Part shown: positions 34,140-42,544 of the stretch, piece by piece | How positions within the stretch are numbered: position 1 is the stretch's first letter | Layout: every line of letters starts with the position of its first letter | From: AP-15 sp963703745 | Lineage (GTDB): Bacteria; Pseudomonadota; Alphaproteobacteria; ATCC43930; CGMCC-115725 | Length of the DNA stretch: 64,000 nt | Assembly: GCA_963703745.1 (NCBI GenBank) | Contig: CAVPFL010000002.1 | Coordinates: 744,001 to 808,000, forward strand | Direction of reading: 5' to 3' | Notes under the pieces: model-generated | What the model was told of the DNA's origin: nothing | Databases searched by the model: none | Seen by the model: only the letters and a program-made list of their open reading frames with translations | Translations under genes and position numbers: made by a program

Positions 34140-34759
34140 GCGATCCCGTCGACACAGAGGAGGAGATCAACCGGCGTCACAACGAAAAGATGGCGCGGCG
34201 CAAGGCGGCACGCGAGCGCATGCTCGCCACCAAGACCGAGGAGCGCGGGCTGTTGATCGTCCATACCGGCAAGGGCAAGGGTAAGTCGACCGCCGCTTTC
34301 GGTATTGTCCTTCGCTGTCTCGGCCACGGCATGCGGGTCGGCATCGTCCAATTCGTAAAAGGGGTGTGGACCACCGGCGAGCGCATGGCGCTCGAGCGTT
34401 TTGGCGACCTCGTGACCTGCCGGGCAATGGGCGAGGGCTTCACCTGGGACACCCAGGACCGGGCCCGCGACATCTCCGCCGCGGGCACGGCATGGGAGAC
34501 GGCCAAGGCGATGATCGCCGATCCTACCTATCGGCTGGTGCTGCTCGACGAGCTCAACATCGTGTTGCGCTACGACTACCTGCCGCTCGACGAGGTCGTG
34601 GCGGTGCTCAAGGCCAAGCCAGACGATCTTCACATCATCGTCACCGGCCGCAACGCCCGGCCGGAGCTCGTCGAGGCGGCCGATTTAGTGACCGAAATGA
34701 CCCTCGTCAAGCATCCGTTCCGCAGCGGGGTCAAGGCCCAGATCGGGATCGAATTCTGA
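34136..34759 (+). CDS. cobO: Cob(I)yrinic acid a,c-diamide adenosyltransferase CobO
   Basis: CobA/CobO-type ATP:corrinoid adenosyltransferase of 207 residues that attaches the 5'-deoxyadenosyl group to cob(I)alamin precursors. The P-loop HTGKGKGKSTAAFG lies at residues 43-56, with GIVQFVKGVW and LVLLDELNIVLRYDYL typical of the family. GTG 34136 overlaps the cobN stop as GTGA and gives the canonical length; an upstream ATG at 34082 lies inside cobN. The stop overlaps the cobQ start (TGATG). Confidence 0.96.
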   Translation: MSDPVDTEEEINRRHNEKMARRKAARERMLATKTEERGLLIVHTGKGKGKSTAAFGIVLRCLGHGMRVGIVQFVKGVWTTGERMALERFGDLVTCRAMGEGFTWDTQDRARDISAAGTAWETAKAMIADPTYRLVLLDELNIVLRYDYLPLDEVVAVLKAKPDDLHIIVTGRNARPELVEAADLVTEMTLVKHPFRSGVKAQIGIEF

Positions 34760-36285
34760 TGGCGCTGGCGCTGATGCTGCAGGGGACCGGGTCGGATGTC
34801 GGCAAGTCCATATTGCTGGCAGGAATGGCGCGCGCCTTCACCCGGCGCGGGCTCAATGTGCGGCCGTTCAAGCCGCAGAACATGTCAAACAATGCCGCGG
34901 TGACCGCAGACGGCGGCGAGATTGGTCGAGCCCAGGCACTGCAGGCGCGTGCTTGCGGTATCCCTCCCGCCACGGACATGAACCCGGTGCTGCTGAAGCC
35001 GCAATCGGAAAGCGGGGCGCAGATCATCTTGGAAGGCCGGGTCTGGGGTGCTGCTTGTGCCAGTGAATATCATCGGCTGGCCCCCAGCCTATTCCCGCCG
35101 GTGCTTGCGGCTTTCACCCGGCTCGCCGAGGTAGCCGATCTCGTTCTGATTGAAGGGGCGGGGAGTCCGGCCGAGGTCAACCTGCGCGACGGCGACATCG
35201 CCAATATGGGGTTTGCTGAAGCCGCTGGCGTCCGGGTCGTGCTGATCGGTGACATCGAGCGCGGCGGTGTGATCGCCCAGCTGGTCGGCACGTACGAGCT
35301 TCTAACGGCCAGTGAGAGGGCACTGCTCGCCGGATACATCGTCAACAAATTCCGCGGCGATATCCGGCTGTTCGACGGCGGTATCGACGCGTTAGGTGCG
35401 CGCACCGGCCTGCGCTGCTTTGGTGTGGTGCCGTTTTTCTCCGCCGTAGCAAATCTCCCGGCCGAAGACTCGCTCGCCCTCGCCCCTCACCCTCCCGCTG
35501 AGCGGGTCCCGCCCTCTCCTCGCGTGCGGGGAGAGGGCTGTGGTAACGGGCGATCTCCGGTCCGCATCGCCGTCCCGATACTCCCGCGCATCGCCAATTT
35601 CGACGATCTCGACCCGTTACGCGCCGAGCCCGGGGTCGAGCTGGTCATGGTCGCTCCCGGACGACCGCTTCCGCGGGACGCGGCTCTGATGATCTTGCCC
35701 GGGTCGAAGGCGACGATCGGCGATCTCGAATTCCTACGCTGCGAGGGTTGGGACATTGATCTTTTGGCTCATTGGCGCCAGGGAGGCCGCATCCTCGGCC
35801 TCTGCGGCGGCTATCAGATGTTGGGACAAACCATCGCCGATCGCTTTGGCGTGGAAGGACGAAAGGAAACCGTCAGGGGGCTCGGGCTGCTCGAAATCGA
35901 TACGATCATCGGCAATGGTAAACGGCTGGTCGAGGTTGCTGGTGTTGACCTTTCAACCGGCATGCCGGTCAAAGGGTACGAAATGCACATTGGCCGGACG
36001 ACCGGGCCTGAACTCGAGCGACCGATGCTCCGTTTGGTGAGCGGCGCGGATGGCTGCATCAGCCGCGACGGCCGAGTCGCCGGATGCTATTTGCACGGCC
36101 TCTTCACCAACGATCCCTTCCGTCGCGCCTTTCTGAAGGCACTCGGTGCCGATAGCGGCGAGGTCGCCTACGAGCAGCAAATCGAGGCCACCCTCGATGC
36201 GCTCGCCGATCATCTGGAGCGCAGCCTAGATCTTCCTGCCCTGCTCGCTGCGGCGCGGCCACCGCGCCTCAAATCGGCAGCGTGA
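34759..36285 (+). CDS. cobQ: Cobyric acid synthase CobQ
   Basis: Glutamine-dependent enzyme that amidates side chains b, d, e and g of adenosylcobyrinic a,c-diamide. The N-terminal dethiobiotin-synthetase-like ATPase domain has LQGTGSDVGKSILLAGMA and FKPQNMSNNA. The C-terminal triad-type amidotransferase has Cys349 in GLCGGYQMLG and a His in VAGCYLHGLF. Length is 508, about 24 more than usual. The excess is a Pro/Arg-rich insert (LAPHPPAERVPPSPRVRGEG) encoded by a REP-like element in the linker between the domains. The gene overlaps cobO at its start and cobD (opposite strand) by 17 bases at its end. Confidence 0.95.
   Translation: MALALMLQGTGSDVGKSILLAGMARAFTRRGLNVRPFKPQNMSNNAAVTADGGEIGRAQALQARACGIPPATDMNPVLLKPQSESGAQIILEGRVWGAACASEYHRLAPSLFPPVLAAFTRLAEVADLVLIEGAGSPAEVNLRDGDIANMGFAEAAGVRVVLIGDIERGGVIAQLVGTYELLTASERALLAGYIVNKFRGDIRLFDGGIDALGARTGLRCFGVVPFFSAVANLPAEDSLALAPHPPAERVPPSPRVRGEGCGNGRSPVRIAVPILPRIANFDDLDPLRAEPGVELVMVAPGRPLPRDAALMILPGSKATIGDLEFLRCEGWDIDLLAHWRQGGRILGLCGGYQMLGQTIADRFGVEGRKETVRGLGLLEIDTIIGNGKRLVEVAGVDLSTGMPVKGYEMHIGRTTGPELERPMLRLVSGADGCISRDGRVAGCYLHGLFTNDPFRRAFLKALGADSGEVAYEQQIEATLDALADHLERSLDLPALLAAARPPRLKSAA
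35481..35540 (+). repeat. REP-like element inserted in frame within cobQ
   Basis: The sequence CGCCCCTCACCCTCCCGCTG, AGCGGGTCCC, then CCCTCTCCTCGCGTGCGGGG AGAGGG matches the repeat at 30096-30140 nearly base for base. It is read through as part of cobQ without a stop or frameshift, adding about 24 residues around positions 240-264. Confidence 0.85.
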
Positions 36286-37261
36286 GATGCGCGGCGAGCC
36301 AGGCTCCCAGCAACATTCCGGCCTCGATCAGGCAGGCGAGCCGGTAGAGATGCAGCGCACGGGCGATGTCGGACGTCGCGGCCCGTGCGTCACCGTCGCC
36401 AAGCCAGGGATCAGCGACGAGACCCTCGGGGTAGCGGCGAGGTCCAGCCAACGCCAGGCCCAGCGCCCCGGCCATCGCGCTCTCCGGCCAGCCGGCGTTC
36501 GGCGAGTGATGCTTGCGTCCGTCGCGTATCATGATCACCAGCGCGCGGTCCGGGCGACCGCTTTTGGCAAAGACCGCGGCGGCGACGAGCAGCAACCCGC
36601 TGATGGGCGCAGGCGCCAGATTGAGGAGATCGTCGAAGCGCGCCGCCGCCCAGCCGAAGCTGAGGTACCGTGGGCTGCGATGCCCGATCATGCTGTCGAG
36701 CGTGTTTGCCATCTTGTACGCAAAGAGACCGGGCAGTCCGAGCAAAAGGTACCAGAACACCGGAGCGACGACGCCGTCGCTGAAGTTCTCTGCGAGGCTC
36801 TCGATCGCCGCTCGCGCTACGCCATGCGCGTCGAGGCTCGCGGGATCGCGGCCGACGATATGTCGCACGGCAGTGCGGCCCGCTGCGAGCCCGCCCGAAT
36901 TGAGCGCCCCCGCGACGGCGGCGACATGCTCGTAGAGGCTACGCTGGGCGACGAGCACCGCGATCAGCAGGGCTTCGACAACGGCACCGAGCGGCTGGCC
37001 ATGGCAGAGCCGCTCGATCGCGAGCCCCAGCGCTGCCGCGGCGCCGACCAAGACGATCACGGTAATGATGCCGCGGTAATGCCGCAACTCCTCGCTGCGG
37101 GTTTCGCGGTTCAATTTGCGGTCAAAGAACGCGATCGCGCGGCCGGCGAGCACGATCGGGTGTGGGATATGGCGGAAGAGCGCGGACATGTCGCCGAACA
37201 ACCCGTCAATGACGAGGCCGGCGACGAGCAAGAGCAATCGGTCGCCACCCGCCGATGTCAT
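36269..37261 (-). CDS. cobD: Adenosylcobinamide-phosphate synthase CobD/CbiB
   Basis: Integral membrane protein of 330 residues that joins (R)-1-amino-2-propanol (phosphate) to adenosylcobyric acid. Family motifs are GDMSALFRHIPHPIVLAGRA, ESLAENFSDGVVAPVFWYLL, ANTLDSMIGHRSPRYLSFGW and DGRKHHSPNAGWPESAMAGA. Several hydrophobic helices are evident. ATG 37261 gives the canonical start MTSAGGDRLLLLVAGLVIDG. It is the only cobalamin gene here on the minus strand, divergent from cbiX with 41 bases between starts, and convergent with cobQ with a 17-base overlap. Confidence 0.93.
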   Translation of the reverse strand: MTSAGGDRLLLLVAGLVIDGLFGDMSALFRHIPHPIVLAGRAIAFFDRKLNRETRSEELRHYRGIITVIVLVGAAAALGLAIERLCHGQPLGAVVEALLIAVLVAQRSLYEHVAAVAGALNSGGLAAGRTAVRHIVGRDPASLDAHGVARAAIESLAENFSDGVVAPVFWYLLLGLPGLFAYKMANTLDSMIGHRSPRYLSFGWAAARFDDLLNLAPAPISGLLLVAAAVFAKSGRPDRALVIMIRDGRKHHSPNAGWPESAMAGALGLALAGPRRYPEGLVADPWLGDGDARAATSDIARALHLYRLACLIEAGMLLGAWLAAHLTLPI

Positions 37262-37302
37262 CGGTTGCTCAGCCTCCGCCGCAAGTCTGAGGGAAGCGAC
37301 CA

Positions 37303-38208
37303 ATGACCGAGACAGCGGTGCTGATCTGCGGGCACGGCAGTCGCGATCCTGAAGCCATCGCCGAGTTCGAGCTGGTAGCCGCTGCGCTCCGCCCGCGCCT
37401 GCCGGATTTCGATTTTGCCACCGGCTACCTCGAATTCGCGCGCCCAACCATCCGCGACGGGCTCGCCACCCTGGCGGCGCGGGGTGCACGGCAGATACTC
37501 GCGATCCCGGGCATGTTGTTCGCGGCGAGCCATGTCAAGAACGACCTCCCCTGGGAGATGAACAGCTTCATGGCCGACAATCCGGGGATCGATGTCCGCT
37601 TGGGACGCGATCTGGCGATCGATCCGAAGCTGTTGCGAGCGGCGGCCGATCGCGTCGCCGGAGCGGCGGCCGATCCCGCAATCGCCCGCGCCGAGACCCT
37701 GCTCGTCGTCGTCGGACGCGGCACCAACGACCCCGATGCCAATTCCAACATCTCCAAGCTCGCCCGCATGCTGTGGGAAGGTATGGGGTTCGGCTGGGCC
37801 GAAATCGCGTTTAGCGGCGTCGCCCATCCGCGGGTCGACGCGGCTTTAACGCGCGCCGCGCGGCTTGGTTTTCGCCGCATCATCCTGTTTCCGTATTTCC
37901 TGTTTACCGGCGTTCTGGTCAAACGCATCTACGCGCAGACCGACGCAGTCGCTCGTCTCTTTCCCGAGATCGAATTTGTCAAGGCGCTATATTTGCGCGA
38001 CCATCCTGAGGTGCTCGACGCGTTTCGCGACCGCGTCGGCGAAGTCCGCGAAGGGCAGCCTGCGATGAATTGCCAGCTCTGTAAGTACCGTACCCAGATC
38101 ATCGGCTACGAGAGCGATGCCGGCGCGCCGCAGGCGGCTCATCACCATCACGTCCGGGGGATCGGCGCAGATGGCGATAGCGAGCATCGGCATCGCCATC
38201 ATCGCTGA
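37303..38208 (+). CDS. cbiX: CbiX-type sirohydrochlorin chelatase with metal-rich C-terminus
   Basis: Two fused CbiX/CbiK-like chelatase repeats: LICGHGSRDPEAIAEFELVA near residue 10, and LVVVGRGTNDPDANSNISKL with FSGVAHPRVDAALTRAARLG in the second half. The C-terminus has NCQLCKYR, the C-x2-C motif of long CbiX proteins that hold an Fe-S cluster. A His-rich tail (AAHHHHVRGIG, then HRHRHHR) probably stores or delivers cobalt. CbiX normally belongs to early cobalt insertion, so its place beside CobN is notable. The stop overlaps the next start as TGATG. Confidence 0.9.
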   Translation: MTETAVLICGHGSRDPEAIAEFELVAAALRPRLPDFDFATGYLEFARPTIRDGLATLAARGARQILAIPGMLFAASHVKNDLPWEMNSFMADNPGIDVRLGRDLAIDPKLLRAAADRVAGAAADPAIARAETLLVVVGRGTNDPDANSNISKLARMLWEGMGFGWAEIAFSGVAHPRVDAALTRAARLGFRRIILFPYFLFTGVLVKRIYAQTDAVARLFPEIEFVKALYLRDHPEVLDAFRDRVGEVREGQPAMNCQLCKYRTQIIGYESDAGAPQAAHHHHVRGIGADGDSEHRHRHHR

Positions 38209-39146
38209 TGTTCGACGCATTCGTGATGGTCGATTGGAGCGCGGCGAATGTGCCCCGCACCGGCCGCGACAGCATTTGGATCTGCTGGCATGATTCGGCG
38301 GGCGAGAGACTCGTCAATCCTGGCACTCGGCACCAGGCAAGGGCGCTGCTCGCCGACTGGCTCGCGGAACCGTTGGCGCGCGGCGAGCGGGTGTTGATCG
38401 GTTTTGATTTCCCATTTGGCTATCCCGCAGGTTTTGCCGCACGTCTAGGCCTTTCCGGCCCGCCCTGGCGGGCGGTCTGGGAGGAGATCGCGCGGCTCGT
38501 CAGCGATGATGAGCGAAATTCCAATAACCGGTTCGATGTCGCTGCCGCGATGAACGAGCGGGTCTCAGGCGATAGGTTTCCATTCTGGGGTTGTCCCGCG
38601 CAGCCCGTGAGGAATTACCTCGGACCCAAGCATCACCGCAGCCACGAGCAAAACGGATTGGCGGAGCGCCGGCTGATCGACGAATACATGACGGGGGCCC
38701 AGCCATGCTGGAAGCTGCTCGGCGCTGGCTCTGTCGGCGGCCAGGTTCTGACCGGGATCCCGGTGGTGCAGGCCTTGCGGGAGAACCCGCGTTGGCGCGA
38801 CGGCGCTCGGATATGGCCGTTCGAGACGGGTCTTCGCGCGCAGCCGGATGGGACATTGATTATGGCTGAGGTCTATCCCTCGTTGTGGTCGGTTTCACCC
38901 GGAGCGGGCGAGCCCAAGGACGCGGCTCAGGTCCGCACCGTCGCCCGCTACTTCGCCGAGCTTGATAGAAATGGCGCTCTCGCAGAGCTGTTCGCCGGCG
39001 ATCCGGACCTGACCCGCGAGCAGCGCGCTCGCGTCGAAGCCGAGGAAGCCTGGACATTAGGCGTGAAGGCGCGAGCCCAACGCCCAATTGCGGGGCCCTC
39101 CGCGATCGCACCTCGCCCTCTCCACGCTCCGAGTCTCCGTGACTGA
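38208..39146 (+). CDS. RNase H-fold-like protein of unknown function in the cobalamin operon
   Basis: Protein of 312 residues. The N-terminal DAFVMVDWSAANVPRTGRDS and RGERVLIGFDFPFGYPAGFA look like the first strands of an RNase H-like fold (DUF429-like), with two Asp residues that could be part of an acidic site. A later stretch TLIMAEVYPSLW adds a Glu in the expected place. I cannot assign it to a characterised family. It overlaps the cbiX stop by one base, so it is translated as part of the cobalamin operon. The last 20 residues are low complexity and may be a later extension. Confidence 0.65.
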   Translation: MFDAFVMVDWSAANVPRTGRDSIWICWHDSAGERLVNPGTRHQARALLADWLAEPLARGERVLIGFDFPFGYPAGFAARLGLSGPPWRAVWEEIARLVSDDERNSNNRFDVAAAMNERVSGDRFPFWGCPAQPVRNYLGPKHHRSHEQNGLAERRLIDEYMTGAQPCWKLLGAGSVGGQVLTGIPVVQALRENPRWRDGARIWPFETGLRAQPDGTLIMAEVYPSLWSVSPGAGEPKDAAQVRTVARYFAELDRNGALAELFAGDPDLTREQRARVEAEEAWTLGVKARAQRPIAGPSAIAPRPLHAPSLRD

Positions 39147-39550
39147 CCATGTCCCACAAGTGGCTTTGGCACAGGGGTTCCGCGGCGAGGCACATCTTGA
39201 CGGCGCTGACGCCGTCCCGCTGGCGGCGAATACAACGAAAATCGCGCTTTTTCGCCCCAAAAGGCTACGGCGATGGAGAAAAATCTCTCGCTATTTCAGC
39301 GCCTTGCGAGGCAAATTTCGTTACTTAGCGGATCAATGGAAGATCAATGGAATTTTTTCGCCGCTCAACGAATTTTGCGCGCGCTGACAATCGAATAACA
39401 GTGGAAGGCGTGCAGGTGGTGAAAACCAGGAAATCTGGTCACCGATCAGCACTCGATGCCCCGCTGGCGAAGGCCCGCCACGATGGCGGAATTCGCTTCA
39501 AGCCGGACCCGGTCCGCGGCACCCGAATCAAAGCGCCGGGCTGAAAGCCC
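39147..39550. other. AT-richer gap inside the cobalamin gene block
   Basis: About 400 bases between the RNase H-like gene and cobH. The stretch 39235-39365 is clearly AT-richer than the rest of the window (AAAAATCTCTCGC, GGAAGATCAATGGAATTTTT). It breaks the otherwise tightly packed operon and could hold a secondary promoter for cobH-cobL-cobI. I looked for a second B12 riboswitch and did not find its conserved boxes. Confidence 0.5.
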
Positions 39551-40312
39551 TTGGCCCAATCCGTGAGCTTCCCACTGATTGATCCGCCGGCCTGTCGCCA
39601 GTCAGACGTGGCTGTTCTATCCCGGGCTTTGGGTAAAGAGCAGCGCAAGCGGGGGAGGGAGGGCGAGGGGAAGCGCCTTGTCGCTCACCGGTATGCCTAT
39701 CTGCGCGATCCCGCCGAGATCGCGCGCCGCTCCTTCGCGCTGATCCGGGCGGAGGCCGATCTCGGTCGGTTTCCGCGGTCGCTCCAGCCGCTGGCGCTGC
39801 GCCTGGCGCACGCTGCGGGTGATAGCGGGATCCTCGACGACCTCGCCTGGTCGCGCGGGGCGGTTGCGGCGGGGCGACGGGCGCTCGCCGCGGCTGCACC
39901 GATCCTCGTCAATTCGACGATGGTGGCGGCGGGTATCAGCGGCGAACGGCTGGTGGCCAGCAACGCGATCCTGTGCACCTTGCACGATCCGAAGACAGCC
40001 GGGCTTGCCGTCGCGCTCGGCACGACGCGCTCGGCGGCCGCGATCGAGTTATGGCGCGCGCATCTGGCGGGCGCTGTGGTCGCGATCGGCAACGCGCCGA
40101 CGGCGCTCTTCCGCTTGCTCGAGATCATAGGGGAGGGGGCGGTAAAACCGGCTCTCGTGCTCGGCTTTCCGGTCGGCTTTATCGGCGCAGGCGAGGCCAA
40201 AGCCGCGCTCGAAGCATTTGGCGGTGGTGTCGCCTTTGTCACACTGAAGGGCCGCCGCGGCGGGAGTGCCCTCGCCGCCGCGGCGGTCAACGCGCTTGCG
40301 AGCATCGGGTGA
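39551..40312 (+). CDS. cobH: Precorrin-8X methylmutase CobH
   Basis: CobH moves the C-11 methyl to C-12 to form hydrogenobyrinic acid. The conserved part starts at about residue 45 (HRYAYLRDPAEIARRSFALI) and includes APILVNSTMVAAGISGERL, with CTLHDPKTAGLAVALGTTRS and VAIGNAPTALFRLLEI. The substrate-contact His common in this family after MVA is Ala-Gly here (MVAAGI in place of MVxxGI/H), so the active site should be checked. The true start is unclear: TTG 39551, GTG 39563 and GTG 39608 are all in frame without a good ribosome binding site. The first 40 residues are encoded partly by REP-like sequence. Confidence 0.85.
   Translation: MAQSVSFPLIDPPACRQSDVAVLSRALGKEQRKRGREGEGKRLVAHRYAYLRDPAEIARRSFALIRAEADLGRFPRSLQPLALRLAHAAGDSGILDDLAWSRGAVAAGRRALAAAAPILVNSTMVAAGISGERLVASNAILCTLHDPKTAGLAVALGTTRSAAAIELWRAHLAGAVVAIGNAPTALFRLLEIIGEGAVKPALVLGFPVGFIGAGEAKAALEAFGGGVAFVTLKGRRGGSALAAAAVNALASIG
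39643..39671 (-). repeat. REP-like half element in the cobH 5' region
   Basis: GCGCAAGCGGGGGAGGGAGG followed by GCGAGGGG resembles the second arm (GCAAGCGGGGCGAGGGG) of the element at 30096-30155. It is translated as Gly/Arg/Glu-rich residues in the N-terminal extension of CobH. Only one arm is recognisable, so the assignment is tentative. Confidence 0.45.
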
Positions 40313-41517
40313 AATCATGGCTCGCAGTGGTCGGCGTCGGTGAGGACGGGCTAGCCGGCCTCGCCCCGACGGCACGTGCGCTGGTCGAGACCGCGCAAGT
40401 GCTGGTCGGCGGCGGCCGTCACCTCGGCATGGTGCCGGCGGGCGGCGCCGAGCGGCTCCTCTGGGAACGCCCTATCGACCGCACGATCGCCGCGATTGCC
40501 GAGCGCCGCGGCCGCAATGTGACCGTGTTGGCGAGCGGCGATCCCCTTTGGTACGGCATCGGCGTCATATTGGCCGGCCGTTTCTCGCGAGACGAAATGA
40601 CGATCGTGCCGCAGCCGAGCGCCTTCAGTCTTGCCGCTGCCCGGCTCGGCTGGCCGGTCGCCAATTGCGCGGCCGTCACATTGCATGGGCGGCCGCTCGA
40701 CACGCTTCGGCTGCACCTTGCCCCGGGCCGCCGCATCCTCGCCTTATCCGAGGACGGAGGCACCCCGCGCGCGGTGGCGCAGCTCCTTACTGGGCTCGGC
40801 TGGGGGCCGAGCCGCCTTATTGTGTTGGCCCATCTGGGGGGGACGCGCGAGGCGGTAGTCGAGGAAGATGCACAGTCCTGGGGCGAACGGCGGGTCGCCG
40901 ACCTGAACACGATCGCGATCGTGTGCCGCGGCGCACCTGGTACCCGCGCATTGCCGCTTTTTGCGGGGCTTCCTGACGACGTCTTCGAGCATGACGGTCA
41001 GCTGACCAAGCGGGAGGTCCGCGCTGCGACACTCGCGGCGCTTGCCCCGCTCCCCGGCGAGACCCTTTGGGATGTCGGGGCGGGCTGTGGGTCGATCGCG
41101 ATCGAATGGCTGCGCGCCGGGGAACGCCGCTCGGCGGTCGCCATCGAGCGCCATTCGGCGCGCGCCGCCATCATCGCGCGCAATGCCGCGCGGTTGGGAG
41201 TGCCGGGGGTGCGCGTCGTGGCGGGTACGGCACCCGAGGCTCTCGATGATTTACCGGTGCCCGATGCCATCTTTGCTGGAGGGGGCATCGGCGAGCCCGG
41301 GCTGCTGCAGCTACTATGGACCAGGTTACGGCCCGGCGGGCGTCTGGTCGCCAATGTCGTTACCGCCGAAGGTGAAGCGCGGCTCCTCGACTGGCATATG
41401 AGTTACGGCGGCGCGCTGACGCGTCTTGCCATCAGCCGCGCCGAGCCGCTCGGTTCACGCCACGTCTGGCGGTCGCTTGCTCCAGTTACTCAGCTGGCGG
41501 CAACGAAACCAGAGTGA
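40309..41517 (+). CDS. cobL: Precorrin-6Y C5,15-methyltransferase (decarboxylating) CobL
   Basis: Fusion of CbiE-like and CbiT-like methyltransferases, 402 residues, that methylates C-5 and C-15 and removes the acetate carboxyl at C-12. The N-terminal tetrapyrrole-methylase half has VVGVGEDGLAGL and TVLASGDPLWYGIG. The C-terminal Rossmann half has LTKREVRAATLAALAPLPGE and LWDVGAGCGSIAIEWLR, the SAM-binding loop. GTG 40309 overlaps the cobH stop, which sets the start and gives the usual family length. Confidence 0.95.
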   Translation: MKSWLAVVGVGEDGLAGLAPTARALVETAQVLVGGGRHLGMVPAGGAERLLWERPIDRTIAAIAERRGRNVTVLASGDPLWYGIGVILAGRFSRDEMTIVPQPSAFSLAAARLGWPVANCAAVTLHGRPLDTLRLHLAPGRRILALSEDGGTPRAVAQLLTGLGWGPSRLIVLAHLGGTREAVVEEDAQSWGERRVADLNTIAIVCRGAPGTRALPLFAGLPDDVFEHDGQLTKREVRAATLAALAPLPGETLWDVGAGCGSIAIEWLRAGERRSAVAIERHSARAAIIARNAARLGVPGVRVVAGTAPEALDDLPVPDAIFAGGGIGEPGLLQLLWTRLRPGGRLVANVVTAEGEARLLDWHMSYGGALTRLAISRAEPLGSRHVWRSLAPVTQLAATKPE

Positions 41518-41518
41518 G

Positions 41519-41770
41519 ATGAGGTACGAACCTTCACCCGCCTCGCCGTGCTCGGCACGGCAACCCGGTTGGCAGCCGCACCCCCAGGGGATCGACAGCT
41601 CCCCGGCGCGGGGTATCGTCCTGGTCAGTGATCGGGAAGACGAGGCGTTCCAACAATCCTTGGCGAGGTGCGGGGTGAACCTCAGGGCAGTCGACCGCGT
41701 AATCGGGCTCGACTACTCGCCGGGTAAGGGCCGTGTGATCCTGATCCTCTATGATTTGGAGCCGCTCTGA
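41519..41770 (+). CDS. Small protein of unknown function between cobL and cobI
   Basis: An 83-codon frame from ATG 41519, one base after the cobL stop, ending one base before the cobI start. The second half (ARGIVLVSDREDEAFQQSLA, then RVILILYDLEPL) looks like a small alpha/beta unit; the first half is Pro/Ser-rich and unstructured. Tight packing in the operon favours a real gene. No family is recognised. Confidence 0.5.
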   Translation: MRYEPSPASPCSARQPGWQPHPQGIDSSPARGIVLVSDREDEAFQQSLARCGVNLRAVDRVIGLDYSPGKGRVILILYDLEPL

Positions 41771-41771
41771 A

Positions 41772-42470
41772 ATGGCGACGATGCCAGGACGGCTGTTCGG
41801 CATCGGCGTCGGGCCGGGAGACCCGGAACTGTTGACCTTAAAGGCGTTGAGGCTGTTGCGCGCAGCTCCTCTCATCGCCTATCCCGCACCAGAGCAAGGC
41901 GACAGCTTCGCCCGATCGATTGTCGCGATGTGGCTCAACGCCGGGCAGCGCGAGATCGCGATCCGCATTCCGATGCACCCGGCGGCGCCGCCCGCAGCGA
42001 TCTATGACGCTGCGGCAGCCGAACTGGCCATCGAGCTCGACCGCGGCGATGATGTTGCGCTGCTCTGTCAAGGCGATCCGTTTTTCTACGGCAGCTTTAT
42101 TCATCTCTTTACCCGGCTTGCCGACCGATATCGGATCGAGATCGTCCCGGGCGTGCCTTCGATCACCGCTTGCGCCGCCGCCGCGTCGACCCCGCTGGTG
42201 ACGCGAGAGGAGGTCCTTGCGGTGGTCCCGGCGACGCTCGGCGAAGCTGAAATAGCCCGCCGTCTCGGTGAGAGCGATGCTGCGGCGATCGTCAAGCTCG
42301 GGCGCCATTTTTCGAAGGTACGCCGGGTTCTACACGAGCTCGGCCTGCTCGGTAGCGCGCTCTACATCGAACGCGCCACCTTGCCCACCCAGCGGGTGGC
42401 TCCGCTTGAGTGCGTCGGCGCAGACGAGGTCCCCTATTTCTCGATGGCCCTGATCCGGCGCCAGGTGTGA
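41772..42470 (+). CDS. cobI: Precorrin-2 C20-methyltransferase CobI
   Basis: SAM-dependent tetrapyrrole methylase of 232 residues that converts precorrin-2 to precorrin-3A, the first committed step. Motifs are GIGVGPGDPELLTLKALRLL at the N-terminus, ALLCQGDPFFYGSFIHLF (methylase SAM site), IVPGVPSITACAAAASTPLV and the C-terminal VIVKLGRHF-like AAIVKLGRHF. ATG 41772 lies just after the preceding stop. It is the last cobalamin gene of the block. Confidence 0.95.
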   Translation: MATMPGRLFGIGVGPGDPELLTLKALRLLRAAPLIAYPAPEQGDSFARSIVAMWLNAGQREIAIRIPMHPAAPPAAIYDAAAAELAIELDRGDDVALLCQGDPFFYGSFIHLFTRLADRYRIEIVPGVPSITACAAAASTPLVTREEVLAVVPATLGEAEIARRLGESDAAAIVKLGRHFSKVRRVLHELGLLGSALYIERATLPTQRVAPLECVGADEVPYFSMALIRRQV

Positions 42471-42544
42471 AATGGTTCACACACGATCTACGCGTGCGCG
42501 CGCAAACTTGCCGCAACCGGTCATGAACTAGGTAGGGTGGTAAC

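Noticed and set aside
39147..39550. Second cobalamin riboswitch before cobH
   Set aside because: The gap was searched for the GCCACTGG and CCCCCGCAAC boxes and neither is present.
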